Shown here: positions 54,714-63,344 of the stretch, in pieces | How positions within the stretch are numbered: position 1 is the stretch's first letter | Layout: every line of letters begins with the position of its first letter | Source: CAWARU01 sp963805795 | GTDB taxonomy: Bacteria; Pseudomonadota; Gammaproteobacteria; UBA6186; Azoamicaceae | NCBI GenBank assembly: GCA_963805795.1 | Contig: CAWDVG010000001.1 | Location: forward strand, 1,612,001-1,676,000 | DNA: 64,000 bases | Direction: 5' to 3' | The notes under the pieces: generated by a model | What the model was told of the DNA's origin: nothing | Database searches by the model: none | What the model saw: the letters and a program-made list of their open reading frames with translations, nothing else | Made by a program: the position numbers and the translations under genes

Positions 54714-55086
54714 TGTCTCCCTCGCCTTTGAAAAGTGCATCAGCTTTCGCTGCACAGATAAAATCATTTTCGGATAAACCTTGGATTGCATGAGTTGAAT
54801 ATTGTACCGTACAATGATTATAGCCCACAAGCAAATCTGGATGATGATTTTCCTGGTGTGCCATCCAAGCAATAGCATTCACAAAAGCTATTGTTTTATA
54901 ATAATTTTTGAAATGATAAGCACGGTATATATAATCCACCATCATTTCCTTTCCCTCTTTCTTTATTTCCATTGTTCCCAATTGCCATTGCGGCAACTCT
55001 TTAAGAAACTTCTGCGAGTGTTCTTTTGTCATAGATGCAACACCTCCCTCACAGGGGAGGCAACGTTTTTGAGTGAGTTCCGACAT
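54697..55086 (-). CDS. phhB: Pterin-4a-carbinolamine dehydratase
   Basis: A 129-residue PCD/DCoH protein with the active-site motif WMAHQENHHPD (74-84) and the surrounding FVNAIAWM and NHCTVQYSTHAIQGLSENDF. It dehydrates 4a-hydroxytetrahydropterin after aromatic-amino-acid hydroxylation. phhB usually accompanies phenylalanine hydroxylase, which is not in this window. The last five codons (KSQLN) and stop lie in a segment that resembles the 3' end of dapD read in another frame, so the native C-terminus appears to have been replaced. Confidence 0.92.
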   Translation of the reverse strand: MSELTQKRCLPCEGGVASMTKEHSQKFLKELPQWQLGTMEIKKEGKEMMVDYIYRAYHFKNYYKTIAFVNAIAWMAHQENHHPDLLVGYNHCTVQYSTHAIQGLSENDFICAAKADALFKGEGDKSQLN

Positions 55087-55171
55087 TTTAGCTCCTTGTT
55101 AAATAATCGCTGCAACCATATATAAAATACATGTCTCTGGAATCCGTTACAATGTTTCTGTAAAGTACTTT

Positions 55172-56515
55172 TCAATTTAATGCCACTATTGAACCTAAAT
55201 TTTCATCAATCAGTCTTACTGCGCGAAGGGCAGAAATATATGCGCCATGGAAACATCCCATTAAACCAATGGGGACGACTGCATCGCCTGCAAATACGAG
55301 TCTCCCCTCCCATTCGGGATGCATCATATTCACAATATCTTTGTTTTTAGTTTCAATTGAAAAACTGGCATAAGAACCGTAGGTAAATGGGTCGTTTTGC
55401 CAAGCGGTCGCTTCCTCGAAAATAGGTTGAGGAGCATCAGGCCATGCTTTCCGAATGGCATCCTTTGCAGCTTTAAGTAAAGCTTGTGAATTTCTTAGTC
55501 CATCATCCGCAAAGAAAGAGGCAATAAGTGTCGGTTCTATATTGTCTAATACTTTATTAGCATTAAAAAATACTGTAATAGGTCTTTCATTAGGGCTGGT
55601 ATTTAGAATAATAAAACTCAGGTTTTCCTTTTTCCAAAACTGGGCGTTATATTTTAAAGTAACCGTATTCATTATGCCCATTTTAAGATTTTGAATAGCC
55701 ATTTTTTTTTCATGAGACAAATCTGAAATCTGTACTCTATTTTTTTGTAATACACCAAGCGGTACGGCAACAATCATAGCGTCACCCATATAATGCTTCC
55801 CATCTGAAGTAATTGCCATCACCCCCTTATTTTCCCTTTCAATTCTTGATACAAAACTATCGAAATAAATTTTTGTATTTTTGAAATTGCTTTCTATATG
55901 TCTGATCAATGCGTGATAACCATTGTTTTCAACAACATGATGTATATCTTCATACTCAAAAAATACCAGATCATTCTTTTTGAAATTTTGCATTATTGCT
56001 TGAACTTCTGCTATAGGAATGCCCGAGTAAGCTTCAGCAAATGTTGTCGCCAATGCTTTCGCGAAGTATTCCTCAATAGAACTTGTATTATATTCTGAAA
56101 AATGCGGGCAATAATTTTCTGTTTCATTTCTATATTTCATATAAATACTGTTAAACTTAGGCCAATCAAAAATATCTGCTTTTTCACCAACCAACATAAT
56201 TCTTTGTTCAAAATTGTCACCCCATACCTCTGTACTCGAAATACCCAGTTCATGTAATAAAGCTGGAATGGGCTGTGAAGAAGGTAAATCGGCTATCGTT
56301 AATAAATAGTCTGGCTGCGCTTTTATAAAGCCCTCGATGCCCTCTTTTCCTTGATATTTTCCTACCTCATGCAAATAGAGTGGGCCTAAGGGAACGTCAT
56401 GACTCACTCTAACTCGACCGCCAACTTCGTGTCTAGCCTCCAACAAAATAACATTATAACCTCTTGCTTCTAATTTTTGAGCCGCAGTTAATCCTGCAAT
56501 TCCTGCGCCAATCAC
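55172..56515 (-). CDS. Flavin-containing amine oxidase
   Basis: About 447 residues. The FAD-binding Rossmann motif IGAGIAGLTAAQKLEARGYN and EARHEVGGRVRV open the protein, the middle carries substrate-domain sequence and the C-terminus holds the second FAD motif (WEGRLVFAGDAVVPIGLMGCFHGAY). It oxidises primary or secondary amines; a polyamine substrate would fit the nearby homospermidine synthase, but this is inference. The start is unusual: GTG at 56515 falls right at the Rossmann motif, no ATG exists upstream in frame before a TAA, and no good ribosome site is seen. The N-terminus therefore looks trimmed by the junction with a photolyase remnant. Confidence 0.85.
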   Translation of the reverse strand: MIGAGIAGLTAAQKLEARGYNVILLEARHEVGGRVRVSHDVPLGPLYLHEVGKYQGKEGIEGFIKAQPDYLLTIADLPSSQPIPALLHELGISSTEVWGDNFEQRIMLVGEKADIFDWPKFNSIYMKYRNETENYCPHFSEYNTSSIEEYFAKALATTFAEAYSGIPIAEVQAIMQNFKKNDLVFFEYEDIHHVVENNGYHALIRHIESNFKNTKIYFDSFVSRIERENKGVMAITSDGKHYMGDAMIVAVPLGVLQKNRVQISDLSHEKKMAIQNLKMGIMNTVTLKYNAQFWKKENLSFIILNTSPNERPITVFFNANKVLDNIEPTLIASFFADDGLRNSQALLKAAKDAIRKAWPDAPQPIFEEATAWQNDPFTYGSYASFSIETKNKDIVNMMHPEWEGRLVFAGDAVVPIGLMGCFHGAYISALRAVRLIDENLGSIVALN

Positions 56516-56587
56516 AATAATCGTGCGATCTCTGATTCTCAGTTATTATCTTCATATTCTAGTCCGATTGGATAATTTGGTTTTATT

Positions 56588-56743
56588 ATCTGCACCACAG
56601 CCCACCACCCATAGCCAACTTGCACTATTATTTGCTAAATCAGCATCCAATAAACAATCCCAAAACCATGCGGCACCTTCATGCCAATGGATCTTTAAAT
56701 TCTTAAATACTAATCTCCCTTTTAATCTTAGCGCAGTTACCAT
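56588..56743 (-). pseudogene. Photolyase/cryptochrome C-terminal fragment
   Basis: The frame reads MVTALRLKGRLVFKNLKIHW then HEGAAWFWDCLLDADLANNS and ASWLWVVGCGAD, which is the FAD-binding C-terminal region of DNA photolyases (W--GE-WF-D-L-DAD-A-N---W-W--G-G-D). After GCGAD the homology stops and unrelated codons follow. About 50 of some 470 residues remain, directly upstream of the amine oxidase gene. The intact gene is not in the window. Confidence 0.7.
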
Positions 56744-56755
56744 GTGGTTTCCTCG

Positions 56756-56860
56756 TTATACAATTCCTGCAATTGTGATATCTCTTCTAGTTTTTTGGTA
56801 TTTTTCTAGAAGTTCTATATATGTACCATCTTCAATTATTTTTCCATTAAAGTGTATCAT
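56756..56860 (-). pseudogene. Possible ABC-transporter ATPase C-terminal remnant
   Basis: A 34-residue frame, MIHFNGKIIEDGTYIELLEK followed by YQKTRRDITIAGIV, resembles the last strand and helix of ABC export ATPases (GKI-E-G-Y-EL). It has no upstream ATPase motifs. It sits just before the photolyase fragment in a junk-like 450-bp interval. The match is short, so the call is tentative. Confidence 0.35.
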
Positions 56861-56989
56861 AAATACTGGCTTTAAACATATAGCCAAAAGAAGTTTAGCG
56901 CCTCATTTCGAGGGTGGGGGTGGGTTCTCGGTGACATATGACGTGCCTATGCATCATAGGTTAACGCGATTGCCCTGGAGATAAAGTTT

Positions 56990-59530
56990 TTACTTCTTTT
57001 TTAGATTCGGGTTTGCACTTTTTTTTGCAGCATCAATTTTGTTTTGCTCAGATGCAACCGTTGAGCTTAATATGGATTTCCTTTCCTGCGTTCCTCTAGA
57101 CTGAACCTCTACGGAAGGAGCAATGGACGGTATGTTTTCATCATTCATCCACTGCGGATTAAACATTAATAATTTCCCCTGCAGTAGACTGATATCTCTA
57201 TCCTGTGTTAATATCTTAAATAATTCTATTTGACCGTGGTTTGATACTTCCTGTATATAATGTAAAAATTCATTTTCTTTCGCCGCAAATTTATCTATCA
57301 GAATTTTACCAGTAGCTTTATCTAAAGCCGATAATATTTTTTTTGTTCTTATGAAATCTGGAACCAGCTTATGCGCTTTATTTTCTTTTTGCGCATGCAA
57401 TCTTTCGGACTCGAATGGCTTTATTTTGGCTTTTGGGCTGCAATGAATCTTGTCAAAAATAATAGCAAGCAATATTTGATAAAGTCTTTTCTCTTTTGGA
57501 TCCGTATTAATTGCTTCAATTAATGAATCAATCTGTCTATCTCTTATAAAAGTGGTAAATTTTTTATACTGTTTTTCTGCATAAGTTTCCGCCAATCGAT
57601 TTGTGAGTTCCTGAGTCTCCGATGCTTGAGCAGACCGTGGCACATTGTTTTGGTCAAATCGATCTTTTACCATAATATATAAAATACCTTCTATCATTGA
57701 TTTGGCATTTACAAAAGAACAAGTACCATATTTTTGTCCTTTAGAAGGTAATTTAGCGATAGGAACAGTCTGAATAACTGCTTTATAGCGTGATTCTATT
57801 TCTTCTTGTTTTTTACGTGTACCGGAAGGATACAGACTGGCAATAAATTCAGGTGTAATTAGATTGCGATCTTTTACCCTATAAATCATGGTTCCATGCC
57901 CTCTATCTCCACCTTGGCCCCGATTGCAAACAACCATACAGTCTTTATAGAGGGCAATAGTGGTGCTATGTCCCTTCCAAACACAAGGAAAAATAATTAA
58001 TTTATTTTGTTTGTATTGATTGCAAAGTTTGCTGGCCTGAACCAAAGGGTTCTCTTCAAATTTCAAATAATCTATTTCTGCTGAAAATGCTTCTGTAATT
58101 GCCTTAAAATATCCAAGAGTTGCTTCATCTCCACTTCTCGCAATAAACTTATTATAGTCAATGATATTTTCAACCAACAATTTGATTGAACTTAAATCAT
58201 GATATGAGGTACTACTAATATTGAAGTCTACATGGCCTAATTTTAGCTTAAACGTTTTATCCAACCCCATAATATGACCAGTTTCTTTAATAAGCCTAAA
58301 CTGCTTGATAAAGGTTGCAATCTCCTGTGTTTCTTTCACAAATTGTTGCTCTAATAAAGTCTTGACAATCTGTGAATAACCATAATGTCGAGCAAGCATC
58401 AAGGGGGTGAAACCTCTTGAATTGGGTGCTAAACTGGCTCCTTTTTTCAATAATTCAATGACAATTTCTTTATATCCTAAGGAAACAGCCCTCGTTAGGG
58501 GTGTTTCGCCTTCCTGATCCCGATTTTCTAATTGAATAATGGGAGAGCTGCATAATAATGCTACAGCAGGAAGAGAACCTTGTTTGACTGCGTGGATTAT
58601 GGCAGATCGCTTTTCTCCATCTACCGCATTTATATCAATTTTTCCGCTATCCAGTAACGACCGCATTATCAGAACATTATTTTGTTTGGCTGCAATAATG
58701 AGCGGTGGATCAACACCTTCATGCATCAGCTTAAGATTAATCGCTTTTGATTTACAAAGATTCACAACCACTTGCTGAAATCCTTTCTTTAATGCCAGCG
58801 TAAGAGCAGTGTCACCTGCTGCATTTATGTAATTTGTTGTAAAAATTGCGTTAGACTCAACTAACACCTTAACAATTTCTGGGTGATTTTTGTTAGAAGC
58901 AATCATTAACGCTGTAAATCCCTCATTATTAATTTGATCCAGATAGGCTCCTGCTTCTACAAGACATTTTACCATTTCGACTCGGTTACTTTTTGCCGCT
59001 TTAGTAATTAAAGTATCTCGATTCGCATCCGGTAAATTAGGATTCGCTTCATGCTTTATTAACAAACCTACCCATGAAATGTTATTTTTTTCAAATGCGT
59101 TTTCCAGGAGAGTTTTATTGTCTATTAATATGCTCTGGATATGTGCTTTTATGATTTCTGGATTTGCCAAAAATATTTTTTTTGCGCTTTCCAGATCATT
59201 ATTGCAATAAGCTTCAATATATTGCTTTAAGCACGAGCAAACTGTTTCTAAATACTCCGCTATATCTTTTTTACCGACTTGCTTAGCAAGGGTACCCGGC
59301 GTTTCGTCATATTCAGTTAATGCAAATGGATCCGCACCTTTCTCTACCAACCCACGAACCATAGATAAACTACTATAAATTGCTGCATTATGAAGTAATG
59401 TATGTTTATAGCTATACTGATCGTTAATGCCAATCTCTTTGTTTTCTGATAAAATTTTTTCAACATCTACCCAATTGCCTGTCATAACGGAATCTAGCAA
59501 TTCTTTTAAGATACTTAGGCTTTTAGGCAT
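56990..59530 (-). CDS. Ankyrin-repeat protein (about 846 aa) with AnkH-like candidate cysteine-protease domain
   Basis: About ten ankyrin repeats span residues 40-400 (for example EGFTALMIASNKNHPEIVKV, GETPLTRAVSLGYKEIVIEL, GFTPLMLARHYGYSQIVKTL). Residues about 430-640 form a separate domain with H523 (FPCVWKGHSTTIALY), N538 (MVVCNRGQGGDRGHG) and C606 (QKYGTCSFVNAKSM), numbered from the upstream GTG. The same series occurs in the giant protein at 710. The His-Asn-Cys order would be a permuted papain-like triad. From the literature I recall that Legionella AnkH combines ankyrin repeats with a cysteine-protease-like domain. The C-terminal 200 residues are helical and end in a Lys/Ala tail. The start ATG follows AAGGGTAAGTGT. 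Host-directed effector is the best guess. Confidence 0.8.
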   Translation of the reverse strand: MPKSLSILKELLDSVMTGNWVDVEKILSENKEIGINDQYSYKHTLLHNAAIYSSLSMVRGLVEKGADPFALTEYDETPGTLAKQVGKKDIAEYLETVCSCLKQYIEAYCNNDLESAKKIFLANPEIIKAHIQSILIDNKTLLENAFEKNNISWVGLLIKHEANPNLPDANRDTLITKAAKSNRVEMVKCLVEAGAYLDQINNEGFTALMIASNKNHPEIVKVLVESNAIFTTNYINAAGDTALTLALKKGFQQVVVNLCKSKAINLKLMHEGVDPPLIIAAKQNNVLIMRSLLDSGKIDINAVDGEKRSAIIHAVKQGSLPAVALLCSSPIIQLENRDQEGETPLTRAVSLGYKEIVIELLKKGASLAPNSRGFTPLMLARHYGYSQIVKTLLEQQFVKETQEIATFIKQFRLIKETGHIMGLDKTFKLKLGHVDFNISSTSYHDLSSIKLLVENIIDYNKFIARSGDEATLGYFKAITEAFSAEIDYLKFEENPLVQASKLCNQYKQNKLIIFPCVWKGHSTTIALYKDCMVVCNRGQGGDRGHGTMIYRVKDRNLITPEFIASLYPSGTRKKQEEIESRYKAVIQTVPIAKLPSKGQKYGTCSFVNAKSMIEGILYIMVKDRFDQNNVPRSAQASETQELTNRLAETYAEKQYKKFTTFIRDRQIDSLIEAINTDPKEKRLYQILLAIIFDKIHCSPKAKIKPFESERLHAQKENKAHKLVPDFIRTKKILSALDKATGKILIDKFAAKENEFLHYIQEVSNHGQIELFKILTQDRDISLLQGKLLMFNPQWMNDENIPSIAPSVEVQSRGTQERKSILSSTVASEQNKIDAAKKSANPNLKKK

Positions 59531-59536
59531 ATACAC

Positions 59537-59939
59537 TTACCCTTACCCTTCATTTATTAATTTTCATATTAGCGATCTTTTAGACCAGTGTTCTTTCAAA
59601 AAGTTTGATCAAGAAAGATAGGGGGATTGAGTTATTGACATTGTTTTGATAACGGGACAATGCTCGGTCTCTTTGAAATACCTAGCAAAACTTTAAAATG
59701 AACAAAAATCAAAGATCATGGACAAATAAAAATAATTATTAATATGATATATCTCCCCAATTTAAATATTTTTTTTCAACAATCCAAAGTCATATGCTGT
59801 TAAAAATAATTGGCAGTTAATAACTAACTTTAGTTTATATTGTTAGATTTATCCAATATACCTTTTTATTTCTAAAAGGCTATACTGCCTTTAAAGCTAT
59901 ACTAAAAAAGTAACTTAATGTTAAAGGAGAAACATAACC
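59537..59939. other. AT-rich divergent intergenic region
   Basis: No coding frame, RNA gene or convincing hairpin is visible. It must hold promoters for the ankyrin gene (minus) and the alcohol dehydrogenase (plus). A TTGACA occurs near 59,637 but has no good -10 partner. Confidence 0.5.
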
Positions 59940-60980
59940 TTGAAAGCGCTCGTTTACCATGGTCCTCAAACTATCTCTTTAGACGATTGCCCAGTTCCTA
60001 TAATCATTGATCCAACTGATGCCATCGTAAAGATTTCCAAAACCACTATTTGTGGAACTGACCTACATATATTGAAAGGAGATGTACCCAGCTGTGAAAA
60101 TGGTCGAATACTGGGGCATGAAGGTGTGGGTATCGTTGACAAGGTCGGCAGTGCCGTTGCAAATATTAAAGTGGGTGATCATGTCTTGATTTCTTGTATC
60201 ACTTCTTGTGGAAAATGTGAATATTGTCGTAAACAAATGTATTCACATTGCATAACCGGTGGTTGGATCCTGGGCAATAAAATAAATGGTACACAAGCAG
60301 AATTTGTTCGCATACCCCTTGCAGATACCAGTCTTTATAAAATTCCTAAAGAAGTAGACGAAGAAGCGTTTGTAATGTTAAGTGATATTTTACCGACGGC
60401 GTTCGAATGTGGCGTAATGAATGGTAAAATTCAACCCGGAAACACGGTTGCAATTGTAGGCGCTGGTCCAATAGGATTGGCCACATTATTAACAGCCCAA
60501 TTATATTCTCCAGCAAGAATTATTCTAATTGATACTAATGATAATCGCCTCGAAGTTGCCAAAAAATTTGGAGCGACAGATACCGTTAATAACAAAGATG
60601 GCAAAGCCGCCGAAAAAATAATGCAGATGACAGGAAATCGTGGCGTGGATACGGCCATTGAAGCAGTTGGAATCCCTGAAACATTTGAATTATGCGAAGA
60701 CATTATAACAGCGGGTGGTACAATAGCTAATATCGGGGTTCATGGAACCAAAACAGATCTTCATCTGGAGCGCTTATGGTCTCATAATATTACTATGACA
60801 ACCCGGTTAGTTGATACTGCGACTACCTCTATGCTCCTAAAAATAGTTCAATCTGGAAAAATTGATCCAAAGGCCTTTATAACCCATCGTTTCAAATTAG
60901 AAAACATATTAGATGCTTACGATACTTTTAAAAAATCTTCAGACACTAAAGCACTTAAAGTCATTATTGAAAATGTGTGA
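59940..60980 (+). CDS. Zinc-dependent alcohol dehydrogenase (MDR family, 346 aa)
   Basis: The start is TTG at 59940 behind a strong AAAGGAGAAACATAACC, giving MKALVYHGPQ. The catalytic zinc site is C38 (ICGTDLH) and H60-E61 (GHEG), and the structural zinc site is C90/C93/C96/C104. A Rossmann motif AIVGAGPIGLAT lies near 174. The protein resembles the class that oxidises secondary alcohols or isopropanol and related threonine/sorbitol dehydrogenases. Substrate is not certain. It is monocistronic and followed by a decayed MFS gene on the other strand. Confidence 0.9.
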   Translation: MKALVYHGPQTISLDDCPVPIIIDPTDAIVKISKTTICGTDLHILKGDVPSCENGRILGHEGVGIVDKVGSAVANIKVGDHVLISCITSCGKCEYCRKQMYSHCITGGWILGNKINGTQAEFVRIPLADTSLYKIPKEVDEEAFVMLSDILPTAFECGVMNGKIQPGNTVAIVGAGPIGLATLLTAQLYSPARIILIDTNDNRLEVAKKFGATDTVNNKDGKAAEKIMQMTGNRGVDTAIEAVGIPETFELCEDIITAGGTIANIGVHGTKTDLHLERLWSHNITMTTRLVDTATTSMLLKIVQSGKIDPKAFITHRFKLENILDAYDTFKKSSDTKALKVIIENV

Positions 60981-61025
60981 AATCATATGAATTTTTGATT
61001 TCTACAAATGAAAATTCACAAATCC

Positions 61026-61163
61026 TTACTTTGAACTTTTTGTATATCTAGCCCCTTCGTAAGTCATATCCGCAAATAAACTAACCAGGCCAAATAATAG
61101 GACAAACTTTAGAGCACTTGATTGTTGTATTTTTATCATTTCTCTTTTTAACAAGGATTTCAT
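61026..61163 (-). pseudogene. Truncated MFS transporter, N-terminal 45 residues only
   Basis: The frame begins MKSLLKREMIKIQQSSALKF, then reads VLLFGLVSLFADMTYEGAR and stops six codons later. The FGLVSLFADMTYEGAR motif is typical of the first helix and loop of a widespread MFS subfamily. The remaining eleven or so helices are absent, and the start is 1 bp past the stop of the upstream alcohol dehydrogenase gene. A precise truncation of a former two-gene operon is likely. Confidence 0.6.
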
Positions 61164-61164
61164 T

Positions 61165-62211
61165 TTATTCGCCAATGCCATTACTCAGATTTTTAAGTGC
61201 TATTCCATCTCCATTGTGATTCTTATTTTTGAATACAATCACAGCTGCACCTTTAATTTTTCCATTTCTTAAGGCCTCTAAAGCTTCATTGGCTTCATTT
61301 AATTGAAATTCTTGAATAATCGTATTAATAGGAATTTTTGGGGCTAAATCTAAAAATTCTTGACCATCCCGACGAGTTAAATTTGCTATTGAACAAAGTG
61401 TCCTTTCCCCCCAAAGAATGTGGTATGGAAAAGACGGAATATCACTCATGTGGATTCCAGCACAAACTACTATGCCACCCTTCTTAAGACTTTTTAGTGC
61501 TTCAACGACTAATTGACCTTCTGGCGCAAATATAATGGCAGCATCCAATAATTCGGGTGAGGGATCGCTTGAATTGCCGGCCCAATGGGCACCCAATTTA
61601 ATTGCGAATTCCTGAGCAGGAACATCATCTTGTCTCGTAAAAGCATAAATCTCTTGTTTCCGTGATAATGCCACTTGAATCAAAATATGTGCCGCAGCGC
61701 CAAACCCATAGATCCCAATTCGTTTTGCATCTTGGACTTTTCGATAGGCTCTATAACCAATTATTCCAGCGCATAGTAAAGGTGCAGCTTGATTGCTACG
61801 ATAGCCCTCTGGGATAGGAAAACAATAATTGGCTTTTGCAATACAATATTCTGCAAATCCACCATTTATCTGATACCCTGTATATTGTGCTCTATCGCAT
61901 AAATTTTCTCGTCCCGATATACAAAACTCACAAATTCCGCAACTATAACCCAACCAAGGAACACCGACCTTTTTATTTATTAAATGAGAAGCTACCTCTT
62001 TACCTACTTCCACCACATTGCCAACAATTTGGTGACCTGGGATTAAGGGCAATTTTGGATTAGGCAGCTCTCCATCTACAACATGCAAATCTGTTCGACA
62101 AATCCCACAGGATTCAACTTTTATCAGTATTTCATCTTCTTTTACAGTAGGAATAGGCAATTCCTTCAATTTTAAAGGAGTTCCAACTTGTTCTAACACC
62201 ATTGCCAACAT
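61165..62211 (-). CDS. Zinc-dependent alcohol dehydrogenase (AdhP-like, 348 aa)
   Basis: Counting from ATG at 62211 (MLAMVLEQVG), catalytic zinc ligands are C38 (CGICRTDLHVVDG) and H60 (PGHQIVG), and structural zinc ligands C91, C94, C97 and C105 (CGICEFCISGRENLC). The NAD-binding region carries GIYGFGAAAHILIQVA. The family reduces or oxidises primary alcohols and aldehydes. An upstream ATG at 62253 gives a longer, less typical N-terminus. It is divergent from the metallo-hydrolase remnant, and its former partner, an MFS transporter, is truncated. Confidence 0.9.
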   Translation of the reverse strand: MLAMVLEQVGTPLKLKELPIPTVKEDEILIKVESCGICRTDLHVVDGELPNPKLPLIPGHQIVGNVVEVGKEVASHLINKKVGVPWLGYSCGICEFCISGRENLCDRAQYTGYQINGGFAEYCIAKANYCFPIPEGYRSNQAAPLLCAGIIGYRAYRKVQDAKRIGIYGFGAAAHILIQVALSRKQEIYAFTRQDDVPAQEFAIKLGAHWAGNSSDPSPELLDAAIIFAPEGQLVVEALKSLKKGGIVVCAGIHMSDIPSFPYHILWGERTLCSIANLTRRDGQEFLDLAPKIPINTIIQEFQLNEANEALEALRNGKIKGAAVIVFKNKNHNGDGIALKNLSNGIGE

Positions 62212-62280
62212 GTCATATTCCAAATTTTCTGCAATTATACTAAGTATAATCATTAAATAGAAAATCTAGGGTAAGTGTAA

Positions 62281-62643
62281 ATGCAAATTACTTTTTTAGG
62301 AGCCACTCAAACTGTCGCAGTATCAAAATCCTTGCTCAGTTTAGGGTCACATAAGGTCCTAATAGATTGTGGACTTTTTCAGAGCTTAAAGGAGCTTAGA
62401 TTACGTAATTGGAACCCTTTTCCAATCCAACCTCAAGATATTCATGCAGTTATTTTGACCCACGCTCATATTGACCATTATGGCTATGACTGTGGTCATC
62501 TTTTAGAAGAAGCCAATTATGCCAATCGTCATGGTTTTTTAAAATGTCTTCCTGCACCTGCCAGAGCTTTAAAAAATAAAATAGAAGAACGTTTTGGCTG
62601 GCAATGTGAATTATCTCAATATCAACAGAGCTTTAATCTATGA
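62281..62643 (+). pseudogene. MBL-fold RNA-processing-type metallo-hydrolase with two internal in-frame deletions
   Basis: The N-terminus is intact for an MBL-fold hydrolase of the CPSF/RNase-J-like group: MQITFLGATQTVAVSKSLLS, LIDCGLFQSLKELRLRNW and the metal motif HAHIDH (61-66). After HYGYD it jumps to CGHLLEEANYANRHGFLK, normally found much later, and then to PARALKNKIEERFGWQCELS, which is like the extreme C-terminus. At 120 residues it is about a quarter of the usual length (near 450). The catalytic core and most metal ligands are gone, yet the frame is open and its stop overlaps the next start (ATGA). Confidence 0.75.
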
Positions 62644-63344
62644 GTAATTTTTCATTGTCATGTGAACAAACAAGATTAATTGACCAATATATTATTCATG
62701 AGATCGGTTTACCCTCTGTTATATTGATGGAAAATGCCGGACATGGAATTGCTCAACATTTACTGTCTTTCAATCCAAAAGGGAAGATTATCGTTTGTTG
62801 CGGCAAAGGGAATAATGGTGGAGATGGCTATGTCATTGCTAGATATCTTAATATTTATGGCATTAAGGTTCAAGTATTCGTATTCTCACATGAAAACGAT
62901 ATTAAAGGAGACGCAAAGATCCATCACGATGTAATCAAGAAAATTGGAATCCCTTTAGAGTATTTTGATCAGATCAATTTAAATCACTCCGCTCTACTAC
63001 AAATACTAAATAACGCAGAATGGGTAATTGATGGCATATTTGGCACAGGATTATCAGGCAAAATAGACCCCTTTTATTTTGAACTCATAAACACAATCAA
63101 TAAAACTTCTGCAAAAATTTTATCAATTGATATTCCTTCTGGTCTAAACTGCAATACTGGAAAACCATTTGGAACAGCCATAGAGGCAAACATCACCTGC
63201 ACACTCCTTTCTATGAAGACAGGGTTTTTAAACGAAGAGGCACAGAAATATTTAGGGAAGGTAGAAGTCATAAATTTAGGTATTGCTAACCAAGTTATTC
63301 TACTGTCAGCCATACAAAATAGAGTGTCAAATCATGAATTATAA
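62640..63344 (+). CDS. nnrE: NAD(P)H-hydrate epimerase (YjeF N-terminal domain)
   Basis: A 234-residue protein with LPSVILMENAGHGIAQHLLS, the VCCGKGNNGGDGYVIAR signature, WVIDGIFGTGLSGKI and LSIDIPSGLNCNTGKPFG, all diagnostic of the epimerase that repairs hydrated NAD(P)H. The C-terminal dehydratase domain (NnrD) found in many fusions is absent, so it would need a separate dehydratase. Its start overlaps the remnant upstream by 4 bp and its end overlaps the next gene by 11 bp, showing tight translational coupling. Confidence 0.92.
   Translation: MSNFSLSCEQTRLIDQYIIHEIGLPSVILMENAGHGIAQHLLSFNPKGKIIVCCGKGNNGGDGYVIARYLNIYGIKVQVFVFSHENDIKGDAKIHHDVIKKIGIPLEYFDQINLNHSALLQILNNAEWVIDGIFGTGLSGKIDPFYFELINTINKTSAKILSIDIPSGLNCNTGKPFGTAIEANITCTLLSMKTGFLNEEAQKYLGKVEVINLGIANQVILLSAIQNRVSNHEL

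Noticed and set aside
54657..54878. A separate 73-residue gene overlapping phhB
   Set aside because: It is an alternative frame of phhB extended through the duplicated dapD end and has no ribosome site of its own.
59635..59665. TTGACA-based promoter for the alcohol dehydrogenase
   Set aside because: There is no acceptable -10 hexamer at 16-18 bp and the distance to the gene is almost 300 bp.
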